Assembly: GCA_035651635.1 (NCBI GenBank)
Contig: DASRFK010000341.1
Coordinates: forward strand, 1 to 54,841
Source of the DNA: JANXQE01 sp035651635
GTDB lineage: Bacteria; Verrucomicrobiota; Verrucomicrobiia; Limisphaerales; UBA8199
Length of the DNA stretch: 54,841 nucleotides
Reading direction: 5' to 3'
In this document: positions 1-8,360 of the stretch, one piece after another
How the letters are laid out: the number at the start of each line of letters is the position of its first letter
How positions within the stretch are numbered: the first letter of the stretch is position 1
Position numbers and translations under genes: made by a program
The notes under the pieces: model-generated
What the model was told of the DNA's origin: nothing
Databases searched by the model: none
Seen by the model: the letters and a program-made list of their open reading frames with translations, nothing else

Positions 1-279
1 CAGGAACTGTTGGCCGTAATCGGGAGCTATCGGTTGAACCATGGTGATCCGATCCTTTTGCCGGCGGTACGTTCAAAAATTCCTTCAAGAAGTTTTGAGA
101 CAGTCTCAGCGCGATGTCCCTACCTCAGGGCGCTCTTTTCCCGGAACGTATCTTTTGGACGTATTTGCTGTTCCTGCTTGTGGCACAACGTTTTCGAGCT
201 TCCTGGCACACCGCGGCAGGATTTCCACTAAAGTCCGCGAATCGTTCGGCCGATACAGGAGTGGACTCCGCCGCTACTT
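1..279. other. Upstream non-coding stretch
   Basis: No convincing gene is seen here; two overlapping short open frames have no recognisable protein character. Around 105-132 the sequence reads like the end of the dispersed palindromic repeat found in tandem at the right end of the window (shared pattern GCGCGAtgTCCCTACCTC). The rest probably holds the promoter of the HDOD gene, but no clear -35/-10 pair or Shine-Dalgarno was recognised. Confidence 0.4.
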
Positions 280-2352
280 ATGAGTGAAAAGCACATATTG
301 CTGGCCGACCCCGATGCGCGGACCGCCGAAGAACTGCGGCAGGCGTTGGGGCAAGGATGGATTGTAAACTCGGTGGAAACCGCCGCTGCGGCTTTACGCG
401 AGCTTCGGGCGCAAGCCTACGACGGGCTAATCGTCAGCCTGCACCTGACGGACATGCCGCCCAAGCAGTTGCTCAACCGGGTTCGAACCAAATTCCCGAA
501 CCTCATCCGGTTCGTGGTGGCGAGCGAGCAGGACCGGGAGTTGGTGGTGAACGAGTCCCTGGGAGCCCATCAGATTTTAATCCGGCCTTTCGATGCCGAC
601 GGGTTAAGGACAACCATCGCGGGCGCGCTAGGCACGGAGCGCTGGCTCGAAAGTGAACAACTGCGCAAACTGGTCGCGCGGATGCGTTCTTTGCCCACGG
701 TCCCGGCGCTTTACCTGGACATTATCGCCGCTCTCAGATCGCCCACCGCCACCACGGAGGATGTTGGGCAGCTCATCGTGCAGGACATGGCGATCACCAC
801 CAAGCTTTTGCAGGTCATCAACTCCGCTTATTTCGGCCTGCCTCGCACCGTTACCAGCCCGGCGGAGGCCGTGGCGTTGCTCGGATTCGAAACGGCCAAA
901 TCCATGGTCATGGCCGTAAAGCTTCTCAATCAGTACGACCGGATCAAAATCGACGGTTTCTCCATTGACAGTCTTTGGCAGCACAGCACCGCCGTCGCGA
1001 ATAGTGCCAGGCAATTGGTTCTGCTTCAGACGGGTGAGCGCAGCCTGGCCGAGTCGGCCTTTGCCATGGGTCTTTTGCACGACGTGGGTAAAGCGGTTCT
1101 GGCCGGGAACTTTGGCGAGCAATACGGCGGAGCCGATTCGCTGGCGCGCAAACAACGTCTGCCGCTGTGCGAGGTCGAGAAAGAGATTTTTGGAGCCCAC
1201 CACGGTGAGGTGGGCGCTTACTTGCTGAGTCTGTGGGGATTGCCCCGCAACTTGCTCGAGGCCGCGGCCTTTCATCATCATCCCTCCCGCAGCGCTGACC
1301 AGACCTTTACTGTGCTTACGGCCGTTCATGTGGCCAATGCTTTGCAGTACATCGCCAATCCCGACGTTCTTGGTCATGTTGCGCCCGAGTTGGACCTGGC
1401 TTATTTGGAATCGATTGGAATGAGCGAATGTCTCCCCTCGTGGTGCGAAGAGCTATTGGGCGAGGAGGCGGCGAGTCGCTATCTTGCACCGAAGCAAGCC
1501 TCAGCAAACTCCAAAGTGCCCCAACCGGAGCTGGCATTTACTCCCCCCCCGGCTTCAGCTGTTTGCCCCGATCCGGTCGTGCCACAGCCGTTGCCGGATA
1601 AACCGGCGTCTGAAATGACGCCCGAAGAGCTTTGTACCGTTGAAGCTGCCGCCGACGTTGAGGTATCGAAAAACGAAATGTCCGAGGCCGAAAACGAAGT
1701 TAACGCGCAGGAGAGCTTCACCAGCGATCCAGCGGACATAACCGCAGCCGAGACAGCTCCGATGGGTGCAACTCCGGTGGAGACAGCTCCAACGGATAGA
1801 ACTCCAGCCGTTACAACGTTGCCCCAGGAAGCTCCGCAACCGGTCATTTCAGGCGGTCGTCGTAATCGCTGGCTCGTCACCGCCGGGCTTTCCGTGTTTG
1901 GTCTTTTAGTCATTTGCCTGGTCCTCGGCCGATCCGGCCGTGACCATCAGCACGCGGTTCCGGTTCAAGCCCGCGAACCCCAACCTGCCCAGGCCGAACC
2001 CGCAGCGGCCTCGGCACCCGCGGACCAAAACGCGCTGACCGACGCGAAAGATTCAACCCCAGGTCTTGACTCGGCTGTCTCATCGAACAGCGTGGCATCA
2101 TCCGCTCCGGACGCTTCGAGCTCGGTAAAAGCCGGCCCGGAAGTTGTCGCCGAACCGGCCCCCACCAAGCCCGCTTTCCCTGCGCTTAAACTGCAAGGGA
2201 TTCTATTTTCTCCACAGCATCCGTCCGCAATCATCAACGGCGCTTTGGTCCGTCGCAACGACCGGTTGGATGGCGCGCGGATTGTGGAAATCCGGCAGAC
2301 AACCGTGACGGTTGAATTTCAAAAAGAGCGCAGGGTTTTGTCATTGGAGTAA
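280..2352 (+). CDS. HDOD-domain protein with N-terminal pseudo-receiver and C-terminal transmembrane/GspB-like tail
   Basis: Signal-transduction protein of 690 residues. Residues 1-115 have the fold pattern of a response-regulator receiver: acidic pair D10/D12 is present, but the phospho-acceptor position carries Ser53 (in DGLIVSLHL) and the usual KPF lysine is Arg (IRPFD), so phosphotransfer is unlikely. Residues about 130-340 are an HDOD domain (MRSLPTVPALYLDI start; LLHDVGKAVL motif), a family linked to signalling and regulation rather than proven hydrolysis. Residues about 405-525 are a low-complexity Pro/Ala/Glu/Thr linker, 531-552 one membrane segment, and after a second linker the last ~60 residues (ALKLQGILFSPQHPSAIING) resemble the C-terminal domain of GspB/PilP-type secretion proteins. 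The HDOD part should be cytoplasmic and the tail periplasmic. It stands alone, 53 bp ahead of modA. Start ATG at 280 has no clear Shine-Dalgarno. Confidence 0.88.
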   Translation: MSEKHILLADPDARTAEELRQALGQGWIVNSVETAAAALRELRAQAYDGLIVSLHLTDMPPKQLLNRVRTKFPNLIRFVVASEQDRELVVNESLGAHQILIRPFDADGLRTTIAGALGTERWLESEQLRKLVARMRSLPTVPALYLDIIAALRSPTATTEDVGQLIVQDMAITTKLLQVINSAYFGLPRTVTSPAEAVALLGFETAKSMVMAVKLLNQYDRIKIDGFSIDSLWQHSTAVANSARQLVLLQTGERSLAESAFAMGLLHDVGKAVLAGNFGEQYGGADSLARKQRLPLCEVEKEIFGAHHGEVGAYLLSLWGLPRNLLEAAAFHHHPSRSADQTFTVLTAVHVANALQYIANPDVLGHVAPELDLAYLESIGMSECLPSWCEELLGEEAASRYLAPKQASANSKVPQPELAFTPPPASAVCPDPVVPQPLPDKPASEMTPEELCTVEAAADVEVSKNEMSEAENEVNAQESFTSDPADITAAETAPMGATPVETAPTDRTPAVTTLPQEAPQPVISGGRRNRWLVTAGLSVFGLLVICLVLGRSGRDHQHAVPVQAREPQPAQAEPAAASAPADQNALTDAKDSTPGLDSAVSSNSVASSAPDASSSVKAGPEVVAEPAPTKPAFPALKLQGILFSPQHPSAIINGALVRRNDRLDGARIVEIRQTTVTVEFQKERRVLSLE

Positions 2353-2405
2353 TTCGGGCCTAATCTCAATCGCTTTTCTTTCCGGTACTCGGTAGAACAC
2401 CTGGC

Positions 2406-3170
2406 ATGATTTTTTTGCCAGGCATTCGGGTCTTTTTCTTCGCGATTTGCTTGTGCTCCGGCGCGTTGCAGGTTTCCGCGGCGCAGGTCCTGGTGTTCGC
2501 CGCCGCCAGTCTTACCGACAGCCTGCGAGAAATCGCCGAGTCTTACCGCACCTCAGCATCCGAAAAAATTGCATTGAACTTGGGCGCCTCCAGCACCTTG
2601 GCACGGCAGATTGAAGAAGGTGCTCCGGCGGACATCTTCTTTTCCGCCGATGAAGCGCAAATGGATCGTTTGGAGGCTCACGGGCTGATCGTCAGCGGCA
2701 CTCGGACCAATCGACTGTCCAATGAACTGGTTATCATCGTAGCCGCCCGTGGATCCGTTGCCATCCGCGCGCCTCAGGATTTGGCGGGTTCGTCCATCCG
2801 GCGCATTGCGCTGGGCGATCCCAAGGCCGTCCCGATTGGCGTATATGCGCGCAGATTTCTCGAGGGCGCCGGTCTTTGGCAAGCCGTCGCTCCCAAGGTC
2901 GTGCCGACCGAAAATGTTCGGGCCGCGTTGGCAGCAGTCGAGGCGGGTAACGCCGACGCCAGCATCGTTTATAAAACCGATGCACTGATTTCGAAACGAG
3001 TTGTCATCGCCTACACGGTTCCTCCCGACCAGGCACCCAGGATCCGTTACCCCGTTGCCCTTTTGAAAGGCTCCGCAAAACCCGCTGCGGCAGCGAAATT
3101 CGTTCAGTACTTGGCCAGCCCCACCGCGACCGCCGTCTTCGAGAAGCACGGGTTTATTATCAGCCCTTGA
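2406..3170 (+). CDS. modA: Molybdate ABC transporter periplasmic binding protein ModA
   Basis: Binds molybdate (or tungstate) in the periplasm and delivers it to the ModBC permease. The 254-residue protein has a signal peptide (residues 1-25, cleavage expected after VSA), then the family opening QVLVFAAASLTDSLREIAE, the GASSTLARQIEEGAPADIFF block that lines the oxyanion site, and the late NADASIVYKTDAL block. Length and order match full ModA. It follows the HDOD gene by 53 bp on the same strand, but its partners modB and modC lie 9 kb away on the opposite strand (12479-14241), so they cannot share an operon with it. No ModE site or Moco riboswitch was recognised. Confidence in the family is high; tungstate rather than molybdate preference cannot be excluded. 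Confidence 0.93.
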   Translation: MIFLPGIRVFFFAICLCSGALQVSAAQVLVFAAASLTDSLREIAESYRTSASEKIALNLGASSTLARQIEEGAPADIFFSADEAQMDRLEAHGLIVSGTRTNRLSNELVIIVAARGSVAIRAPQDLAGSSIRRIALGDPKAVPIGVYARRFLEGAGLWQAVAPKVVPTENVRAALAAVEAGNADASIVYKTDALISKRVVIAYTVPPDQAPRIRYPVALLKGSAKPAAAAKFVQYLASPTATAVFEKHGFIISP

Positions 3171-3212
3171 CGCGCGCCCGGCTTTTGAGTCTCGCCTTTA
3201 GTCGGAACGATG

Positions 3213-3382
3213 CAGTTCAACCACCGAGGGACACGGATACACAGTGATAAAATGAGCGGATTTGCATCACCTCAGCTGCCCGAGCCGGCCTCATCTTTGT
3301 ATGAACGAAGCCGCTTTTCGTGAGACAGCCTCTGGCCTGTCTCATCCGTGCGAATCGGTGTTCATCCGAGGTTTCAACTGCG
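3213..3382. repeat. Imperfect long inverted repeat of the CCGAGG/ACACGGAT family
   Basis: The interval between convergent modA and the small lipoprotein gene is bounded by inverted, imperfect arms: 3213-3240 (CAGTTcAAcCACCGAGG and ACACGGAT) and 3345-3382 read in reverse (CAGTTgAAaCctCGGATG and ACACCGAT). Inside is a smaller palindrome GAGACAG...CTGTCTC (3322-3343). Such CACCGAGG/ACACGGAT sequences occur as dispersed non-coding repeats in many environmental bacterial genomes. A related short stretch is at 51486-51510. It could act as a bidirectional terminator for the flanking convergent genes. Confidence 0.5.
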
Positions 3383-3401
3383 TTGTTTGGGTTAGCCGGA
3401 A

Positions 3402-3671
3402 TTAGAATGGCCAGTACCAGTGTTTCTTCCTGGGCTCGACCACCTTGAACTTGTGTTCTTCCTTTGCCATAGAAGCGGGTTCGATCTCGATCACGCGGCT
3501 TTGCGAGATGACCTGCTCTTCGCCGTGAGGCCCTTTATAGTAGTAGTACGAGCCTTTGAGTTTCGGACGGCCGGCCGAAGTGATTTGCATGCCGTTGGTC
3601 AGTTTCATCTCGTACTGATGCGCGCAGCCGCACAGCAAACACAACAGGAACAAAAACCAATGTTTCTTCAT
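3402..3671 (-). CDS. Small YgdI/YgdR-like lipoprotein
   Basis: An 89-residue predicted lipoprotein. The N-terminus MKKHWFLFLLCLLCGCAHQY is a type II signal peptide with lipobox LCGC, Cys16 being the likely lipidated residue. The mature part has the pattern of the YgdI/YgdR (DUF903) family: YEMKLTNGMQITSAGRPKLK, then GSYYYYKGPHGEEQVISQSR and VIEIEP, a small SH3-like beta fold that binds the cell envelope in an unknown role. It ends in a basic, aromatic tail KKHWYWPF. It is convergent with modA across the inverted repeat at 3213-3382 and has no partner gene downstream. Family assignment rests on the NG...GRPK...YY pattern; the function is unknown. Confidence 0.8.
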   Translation of the reverse strand: MKKHWFLFLLCLLCGCAHQYEMKLTNGMQITSAGRPKLKGSYYYYKGPHGEEQVISQSRVIEIEPASMAKEEHKFKVVEPRKKHWYWPF

Positions 3672-3857
3672 AGCCGCAACCTTGCAATCGAACCACCGGA
3701 TCCTGGGAACCGCCTGGTTGCGTCAGCTTACGCAACCCGGCCCGCCAGCGGCGATAATGCCGCTTTGGCCGTACTTGTCAGCATCCAATTCATTCCACTT
3801 TGCGACCGTCCAACGCTCCACCTAAGAGGGGGCTTTAATAATGATCTTGGCGGCGGG

Positions 3858-3975
3858 ACACCGCCAAAACCCGCCGGCCAGAGGCCCGCGCTACGTAGCG
3901 CAGGCGTCCTCGTCTGCGGGTTCCGCCGGCGTCTCGCCGCCGGAATGGCGCCGCGGACCCACTCTAAAGGAGCAA
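3858..3975. repeat. Dispersed repeat of the 'GGETPAEPADED' type
   Basis: The sequence contains TTCCGCCGGCG-tct-CGCCGCCGGAA, an imperfect palindrome, next to GCGCTACGTAGCGC. Read on the minus strand it encodes SGGETPAEPADEDACAT, the signature of a dispersed non-coding repeat whose relatives give the GSAGETPALPG tail of the carbonic-anhydrase-like protein at the other end of this window. It is therefore treated as a repeat, not a gene. Confidence 0.5.
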
Positions 3976-4446
3976 ACGGTCATCGGAGAGCTGGCGGCTC
4001 GGCCCGGCTTCGCGGGGACGGGCTGAATAAAGTTGCATGGGTCAACGTCTCTCCTTTCGTTCGGGCCAATCAATCAGGTGAAACAAAACTCCGGGTACCC
4101 GGGTCATGATTGTCAGACTATGCCAGAAACTGTGCGAACATCGGCGTTGAATCCCGCTTTCAAGCGGTTTCAGTATTTGCCGCATTTGCCCCTGGGCGTG
4201 GCGGGAAAACCTGCCTGCGCGGCTCCAGCTAAATCCCAGAGTTGCAGAACCTTGGGAACCAGACACACGACTACTACTCTACGAACATCCCTGGGCATTG
4301 AGGAAACGCCGGCCCGGACGCAAGCCCCTCCCTCTCCTCAAGATGCCGGGGTGCAGTCGCATTTTTTGGGAGATTCGGGCGCGATTTGAGTCATCGCCCG
4401 GATTCCTCCCGGGCAGACACAGGCTAGTCGGACCCCGAAAAACAGA

Positions 4447-4474
4447 AACGGCGACACATCTAACTGTCGCCGTT
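4447..4474 (-). terminator. Hairpin with T-rich flank, minus strand
   Basis: A perfect 10-bp stem AACGGCGACA / TGTCGCCGTT with an 8-base loop. Read on the minus strand the stem is followed by TCTGTTTTTCGG, a T-rich run as in intrinsic terminators. It lies 113 bp downstream of the minus-strand gene 4588-4917 and could end its transcript. Confidence 0.45.
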
Positions 4475-4587
4475 GAACGCAGAGACCCAAGACTCGCCTC
4501 CAATCCAAGTCTGGTCGAAGTTGCGTGACACTAGCCGACTGCATAATCGGCGCGGTATGGGGTCTTACCCGCAAGATCGAGTGGGCA

Positions 4588-4917
4588 TCACCGTAGGGCC
4601 TCGACTCGATAACGTGATTCAATAAACTTTTGCCGGGTTTCCTCGGAATCAGGCAGCTTTTCCGCCAGTAACCAGGCCTGGTACTGATCTGGGGTGATCG
4701 TCACCCGGCTGGTGCGTCCGTGACGCCTTCGGACGAATTGGGCCAGTGCGACCAGGAAAGCATTTTGGGAAAAATGCGTTCGGCCTGGGTAAAAAAATGC
4801 ACAGGCTTGATCGTCCTCGAAATCGACAAGGAGAAGCTGCTTTCCGCGCAGGTTGGTTGGCAGGCCGTGTTGCACGGCCCACTCTTCCACAAACTGATTT
4901 AAATCATGCCAATTCAA
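4588..4917 (-). CDS. Small hypothetical protein, 109 residues
   Basis: Not recognised as a named family. The protein MNWHDLNQFVEEWAVQHGLP... has an even, soluble composition with alternating helix and strand character (KQLLLVDFEDDQACAFFYPG then SQNAFLVALAQFVRRRHG), no signal peptide and no membrane segment, and looks like a real small domain rather than a shadow. The start is TTG at 4917, preceded on the minus strand by GAAGGG at Shine-Dalgarno distance. An intrinsic terminator-like hairpin lies downstream (4447-4474). No neighbour suggests a function. Confidence 0.55.
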   Translation of the reverse strand: MNWHDLNQFVEEWAVQHGLPTNLRGKQLLLVDFEDDQACAFFYPGRTHFSQNAFLVALAQFVRRRHGRTSRVTITPDQYQAWLLAEKLPDSEETRQKFIESRYRVEALR

Positions 4918-5339
4918 GCACAGCGCCCTTCGTTTTAAGAGAACCTGACCGGTCCAGACAATGTTCGAGCTGCGCCTGAAAGCATGTTTTAAAATGCCAG
5001 CTTTGGCTCGGCGTCTGGGTTCGGAGTCCCGCCTTCAGGTGGTCTCGGCGCCGGGCCGCCTAAAGGCGGGACTCCAAACCGAATTCCAAAACACGCCCTG
5101 ACGGTGCCTGAATAAGTGCTTTATCAGATTCACCTTGAATGAAGCAGAACACTGAATTCTAAAATTGTCAAAGCGTCATTGGCTGCAATGGGTTAGTAAC
5201 GGCGGGCCGGGTCCCTGCCGCAGTTTTTCGGGGTTGTGGTCGGGAAGAATTGGGAACTGACCCAGGAACTGACCCCCCGGCTGCCGTCGCTAACCGGTTA
5301 CCATTGGCTATTCGACCCCAAGAAATCTATGCTCAGGAA
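4918..5339. other. Intergenic region with a MITE-like element
   Basis: Divergent intergenic space between the small minus-strand gene and the rhomboid gene. It contains one MITE-like palindromic element (4984-5098, separate entry). The rest, including 5100-5339 where the promoter of the rhomboid gene should be, holds nothing further that could be recognised. Confidence 0.5.
4984..5098. repeat. MITE-like palindromic element, copy 1
   Basis: About 115 bp with nested inverted repeats. The inner arms are TcGGAGTCCCGCCTT (5021-5035) and AAAGGCGGGACTCCaAA (5062-5078), separated by a G+C-rich loop; outer arms ATGTTTTAAAAT and ATTCCAAAACACGC extend the symmetry to the ends. A second copy with the same inner arms, same outer sequence and same spacing is at 46137-46252 (41 kb away, next to an unrelated gene). 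No open frame inside, so it is a non-autonomous element or REP-like repeat. No target duplication could be defined. Confidence 0.75.
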
Positions 5340-6242
5340 ATGCGCATTATCGGTCACCTCGAGAACGAATCGGAAGCCAGGACATTCGCAGATTACCTGT
5401 ACGTGCAGAGAATTGAGAATCAGCTCGAGTTCCAAAAGGACGAAGGCTGGGCTATTTGGATTCGCGACGAGGACAAGCTTGCCTCGGCCACCCAATTATT
5501 AGCGGTCTTTCGAGAAAACCCAAAAGACCCGCGCTACCAAAATGAAGGCAGAAGCGCCCCCCAATTGAGGGCCGAAGAAGAGAAGAACCAGGAAGCGTAC
5601 CGCAAAAAATTACGGAATCGCCGGCACCTTTTTCGGCCATTGCGCGGATATGGTTTTGGTCCCCTGACTTTTGTGCTGATTGCGGCCTGTGTGCTGGTCT
5701 TTCTCCTGTCGCACTTTGCCATGGATTTCCAGCCGATTCATGGCTTGTTTATCTCAGAGTATCCTCGAAGCCAGTCATTGCACTCGATGCTGCCGGAAGT
5801 GCGGCATGGGCAAATTTGGCGTCTATTCACGCCGGTGCTCATCCATATGACCTTCGCCCATATCCTGTTCAACATGCTTTGGTTGCGGGACCTGGGCAGC
5901 ATGATCGAAGGCAGGCAGGGTACGGGACAATTAGCGGCTTTGGTGCTGGTGGTGGCGGTAGTCTCGAATTTCGCGCAATACTTCATGAGCGGGCCGGCCT
6001 TTGGCGGGATGTCTGGAGTGGTGTACGGCCTGTTGGGTTACATTTGGATCCGGGGAAAACTCGATCCTGGCTCGGGCCTGTTTTTACATCCTTCGACCGT
6101 GATCATGATGCTGGCGTGGTTTGTCCTCTGCTACACTCCGCTGCTCACGTCGGTAGTCGGCCAGGTCGCCAACTCCGCGCATGCCGCCGGCCTGATCGTC
6201 GGAATGGCCTGGGGCTTCCTCTCCAGCCTGCCTCACCGGTAG
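5340..6242 (+). CDS. Rhomboid-family intramembrane serine protease
   Basis: Membrane protease that cuts transmembrane segments of substrate proteins. Taking ATG at 5340 gives 300 residues starting MRIIGHLENESEARTFADYL, which matches the cytoplasmic N-terminal domain of GlpG-type rhomboids; a longer in-frame start at 5250 adds 30 residues of poor character. After a charged linker (about 85-110) come some six membrane segments from residue ~115. The catalytic serine is Ser225 in GGMSGVVYG (GxSG motif) and the histidine is His281 in NSAHAAGLIVG; the HMTFAHILFNML block supplies the HxxxN of the oxyanion region. All catalytic parts are present. It is monocistronic in this window and its substrate cannot be inferred. 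Confidence 0.92.
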   Translation: MRIIGHLENESEARTFADYLYVQRIENQLEFQKDEGWAIWIRDEDKLASATQLLAVFRENPKDPRYQNEGRSAPQLRAEEEKNQEAYRKKLRNRRHLFRPLRGYGFGPLTFVLIAACVLVFLLSHFAMDFQPIHGLFISEYPRSQSLHSMLPEVRHGQIWRLFTPVLIHMTFAHILFNMLWLRDLGSMIEGRQGTGQLAALVLVVAVVSNFAQYFMSGPAFGGMSGVVYGLLGYIWIRGKLDPGSGLFLHPSTVIMMLAWFVLCYTPLLTSVVGQVANSAHAAGLIVGMAWGFLSSLPHR

Positions 6243-6334
6243 CTGCGTTCTTGGTCGTCACTGCGGTTCATGACGCCTGTTCCCCCGGGAGCCCTCAGTT
6301 TTCGGCGAAGGTCGGCTGCGGCCACGTTGGACCT

Positions 6335-6559
6335 CTACCCCGAGTGTCTGCCTCCATTTGCATGCACAAGGCCGGTTATCATCAATCCGGGTAGCACGAC
6401 CACTACGCCCTCATCGTCGGAAATGACCACCCGCCCACCTGACGGCGGAAGATAAATATGATCGATCGTTGGAACGGGATACTCGCGCCCATCGGAAGTC
6501 CGCACGCTGAAAGGGACGAAAGGGAAAATCTGGATGTGCTTGCGAATGTCGCCTGTCAT
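6335..6559 (-). CDS. Small conserved hypothetical protein (IRKHIQxxPFxPF type)
   Basis: A 74-residue protein beginning MTGDIRKHIQIFPFVPFSVR, followed by TSDGREYPVPTIDHIYLPP and SGGRVVISDDEGVVVVLPG. This layout (a DIRKHI..PF.PF opening, a DGR.Y.VP..DH block and a hydrophobic strand ending) is a familiar small conserved protein of Verrucomicrobia and Planctomycetes, of unknown function, probably a small beta-rich domain. Start ATG at 6559. It lies in a short gap between the rhomboid gene and the HEAT-repeat gene, facing the rhomboid gene. No named family could be assigned. Confidence 0.7.
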   Translation of the reverse strand: MTGDIRKHIQIFPFVPFSVRTSDGREYPVPTIDHIYLPPSGGRVVISDDEGVVVVLPGLMITGLVHANGGRHSG

Positions 6560-6694
6560 ATCGGAAATACGCTACGCCTGTTTCTATCGCCAAACAAGTC
6601 CTCGAAATGTGCTGAGAAGGGTGCCCATTGTGCGTTGCGGCGCGCCGTCTCTCCAAAGGTTGAGTATCCGCGTGTCTTGGGGCTTAATTGAGGC

Positions 6695-7588
6695 GTGAAG
6701 CGGCCAGCAGCGCTCGTGGTAATGACGGTTTCCGCACTCCTAGTGGCGGCGCTGGTTTTCTCCCTTCGGGAAGTCGAACACGAGCCGCAGTTTCAGGGCA
6801 GGACCTTGAGTGCCTGGCTGCTTCGGGGAGACCCGCACCTCCGCACCTTAACCGTCGACCAGGAGCGGGCGATCAGGACCATGGGAACCAACGCCTTGCC
6901 CTTTCTGCTGAAATGGATGCAGTACGAGTACCCGCCCTGGAGGAGGCGATTGGCTCGCAACGTACCCTGGGTGTTCGCACGGTTCCGGTTTTTGTTCACC
7001 GACAACCAGGCGGAGCGCGCCATGCTCAGTCAGGAGTGCTTGAGTATGCTCGGCCCGGACGTTGCCCCGGCAATCCCTGAGTTGGTCAAGATGATGAAGC
7101 AAACCAATGCGGTCGTCCCCACCCGTGCGCTACAGGTGGTCGACTCGGCGGGCAAGGTCGGCATTCCGGTGCTGTTGGATGTCCTCACGAACCGGCAATC
7201 GTATCCTCAGGTCTATTACCTCGAAGGCGCTATGGGCAGGTTGGGGCCGGACGGGCACTTTGCGGTGGCCCCCTTGGTGGGCTGTTTGACGAATAAGAAC
7301 TGGGGCGTGGTCGTCGTGGCCGCGAGGTGGCTCGGCAGGATTCGGATGGATCCCGAGGTAACGGTTCCAGCCTTGGCGAGGTGTCTCGACGCACCGGAAG
7401 GCCGCGTGAGATGCGCCGCTATGCAGGCGCTTGGACAGTTCAGGTCCGATGCGGCAGCAGCTATTCCTTCCGTTGTCCGCGAACTGACCGATCCCGATAA
7501 CGACGCACGTGCGGCCGCAGAGAGTGCGCTTCGTTGCATTGAGCAAGACTTTAGTGGTCAGGAGCGAGCGCATAGGCCGTGGTTCTAA
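6695..7588 (+). CDS. HEAT-repeat protein with N-terminal membrane anchor
   Basis: A 297-residue protein with one hydrophobic segment at residues ~5-24 (ALVVMTVSALLVAALVFSL), most likely a membrane anchor or uncleaved signal, followed by an EPQFQGRTLSAWL block that often precedes HEAT arrays in Verrucomicrobia. Several helical HEAT repeats follow from about residue 60 to 285 (examples: VAPAIPELVKMMKQTN, FAVAPLVGCLTNKNWG, VTVPALARCLDAPEGRVRCA, AAIPSVVRELTDPDNDARAA). HEAT arrays are scaffolds for protein contacts; no catalytic motif is present. The start is GTG at 6695. No operon partner; the partner protein is unknown. Confidence 0.82.
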   Translation: MKRPAALVVMTVSALLVAALVFSLREVEHEPQFQGRTLSAWLLRGDPHLRTLTVDQERAIRTMGTNALPFLLKWMQYEYPPWRRRLARNVPWVFARFRFLFTDNQAERAMLSQECLSMLGPDVAPAIPELVKMMKQTNAVVPTRALQVVDSAGKVGIPVLLDVLTNRQSYPQVYYLEGAMGRLGPDGHFAVAPLVGCLTNKNWGVVVVAARWLGRIRMDPEVTVPALARCLDAPEGRVRCAAMQALGQFRSDAAAAIPSVVRELTDPDNDARAAAESALRCIEQDFSGQERAHRPWF

Positions 7589-7673
7589 CTTCCGAGCCGG
7601 GAGCACCGTCATCGGCCTCTAAAAACGCTGGCCCAGGCTTGGTTGCGAGAGCACCGGCGCCACCAGGATGAAA

Positions 7674-8360
7674 TTATTTCCCGCGTGTGCCTTCCCACTC
7701 GAGGGTTTGCCAATCGCCGGACCAGTCGGATTCGACTTTGCCTTTGACCGTGTCTCCGGTGATTTTCCCTTTGTATTTGGCGGTGACTTTTCGGCCGTCA
7801 CGGTCGCGGGTGACAGTGAAGCTGATTTCGTCGCCGGCAACTTTACCGTCCTGGATTTGGGTTTCGTTTTCGTTGCGAACCGTGGCGCCGGTCAGTTTGT
7901 CGCCATCCTGTTTTAGCTTGAGCGTGCCTTCGATGCGGTTGCCGTCGGGGAGGATGAGCGCAGTGTTCCAGTTGCCGCTGGCGGCGGCCTTGGCGCTCTC
8001 GCGCTTGGCCTCCCAGTCGAGCGAGCGGGCTTCGCCGTTGACCTCGAATTCGCATTTGCCGGTGATTTTGTCTCCGGAAATTTTACCGGAATATTTGATG
8101 ACGAAGGGCTGGCCATTGAATTCGCGTTTCACTTTGAAGGTGAGGTCCTCGCCCTTGAGCGAGCCGTCGGTAATTTGCGCCGGGCCGAATTGGTTGGTGT
8201 AGCTGCCGGTGAGTTTTTCGCCGTCCTGTTTGAGTTTAAGGATGGTCTCGCCATTCAGTCCGGCGAGGGACCATTTCCAGGTGCCCGCGTCCGTTTCGGC
8301 GGCAAAGGTGCCGAAAGACGCAAGGGTGAGGGCGGCGAAGACCAACATGAAACGTTTCAT
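7674..8360 (-). CDS. Secreted protein with two tandem lipocalin-like beta repeats
   Basis: A 228-residue exported protein of unknown function. Starting at the ATG at 8360 gives the signal peptide MKRFMLVFAALTLASFGTFA, cleaved near AAE; an in-frame start 14 codons upstream lacks signal character. The mature part is two copies of a ~95-residue module, each with the same order: WNxxLxLPDGN or WKWSLAGLNGE, LKLKQDGxKLTG, a short turn, DGxxxGDxxxFxVxR, KYxGKIxGDxxxGK, then a W-containing closing strand. The alternating pattern suggests two small beta barrels that bind a ligand or another protein. It stands alone between the HEAT gene and GH95. Confidence 0.75.
   Translation of the reverse strand: MKRFMLVFAALTLASFGTFAAETDAGTWKWSLAGLNGETILKLKQDGEKLTGSYTNQFGPAQITDGSLKGEDLTFKVKREFNGQPFVIKYSGKISGDKITGKCEFEVNGEARSLDWEAKRESAKAAASGNWNTALILPDGNRIEGTLKLKQDGDKLTGATVRNENETQIQDGKVAGDEISFTVTRDRDGRKVTAKYKGKITGDTVKGKVESDWSGDWQTLEWEGTRGK

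Larger units (their letters stand above)
3672..4587. other. Repeat-rich intergenic region without a convincing gene
   Basis: No open frame here has protein-like composition on both sequence and context grounds. The stretch 3858-3975 is a dispersed repeat (see separate entry). 4447-4474 is a hairpin facing the minus strand. The remaining sequence shows no tRNA, no riboswitch and no gene remnant that could be recognised. Confidence 0.5.

Noticed and set aside
3420..4109. 229-residue open frame across the lipoprotein gene and the following gap
   Set aside because: First part is antisense to the YgdI-like gene, the rest is repeat sequence; composition is not protein-like.
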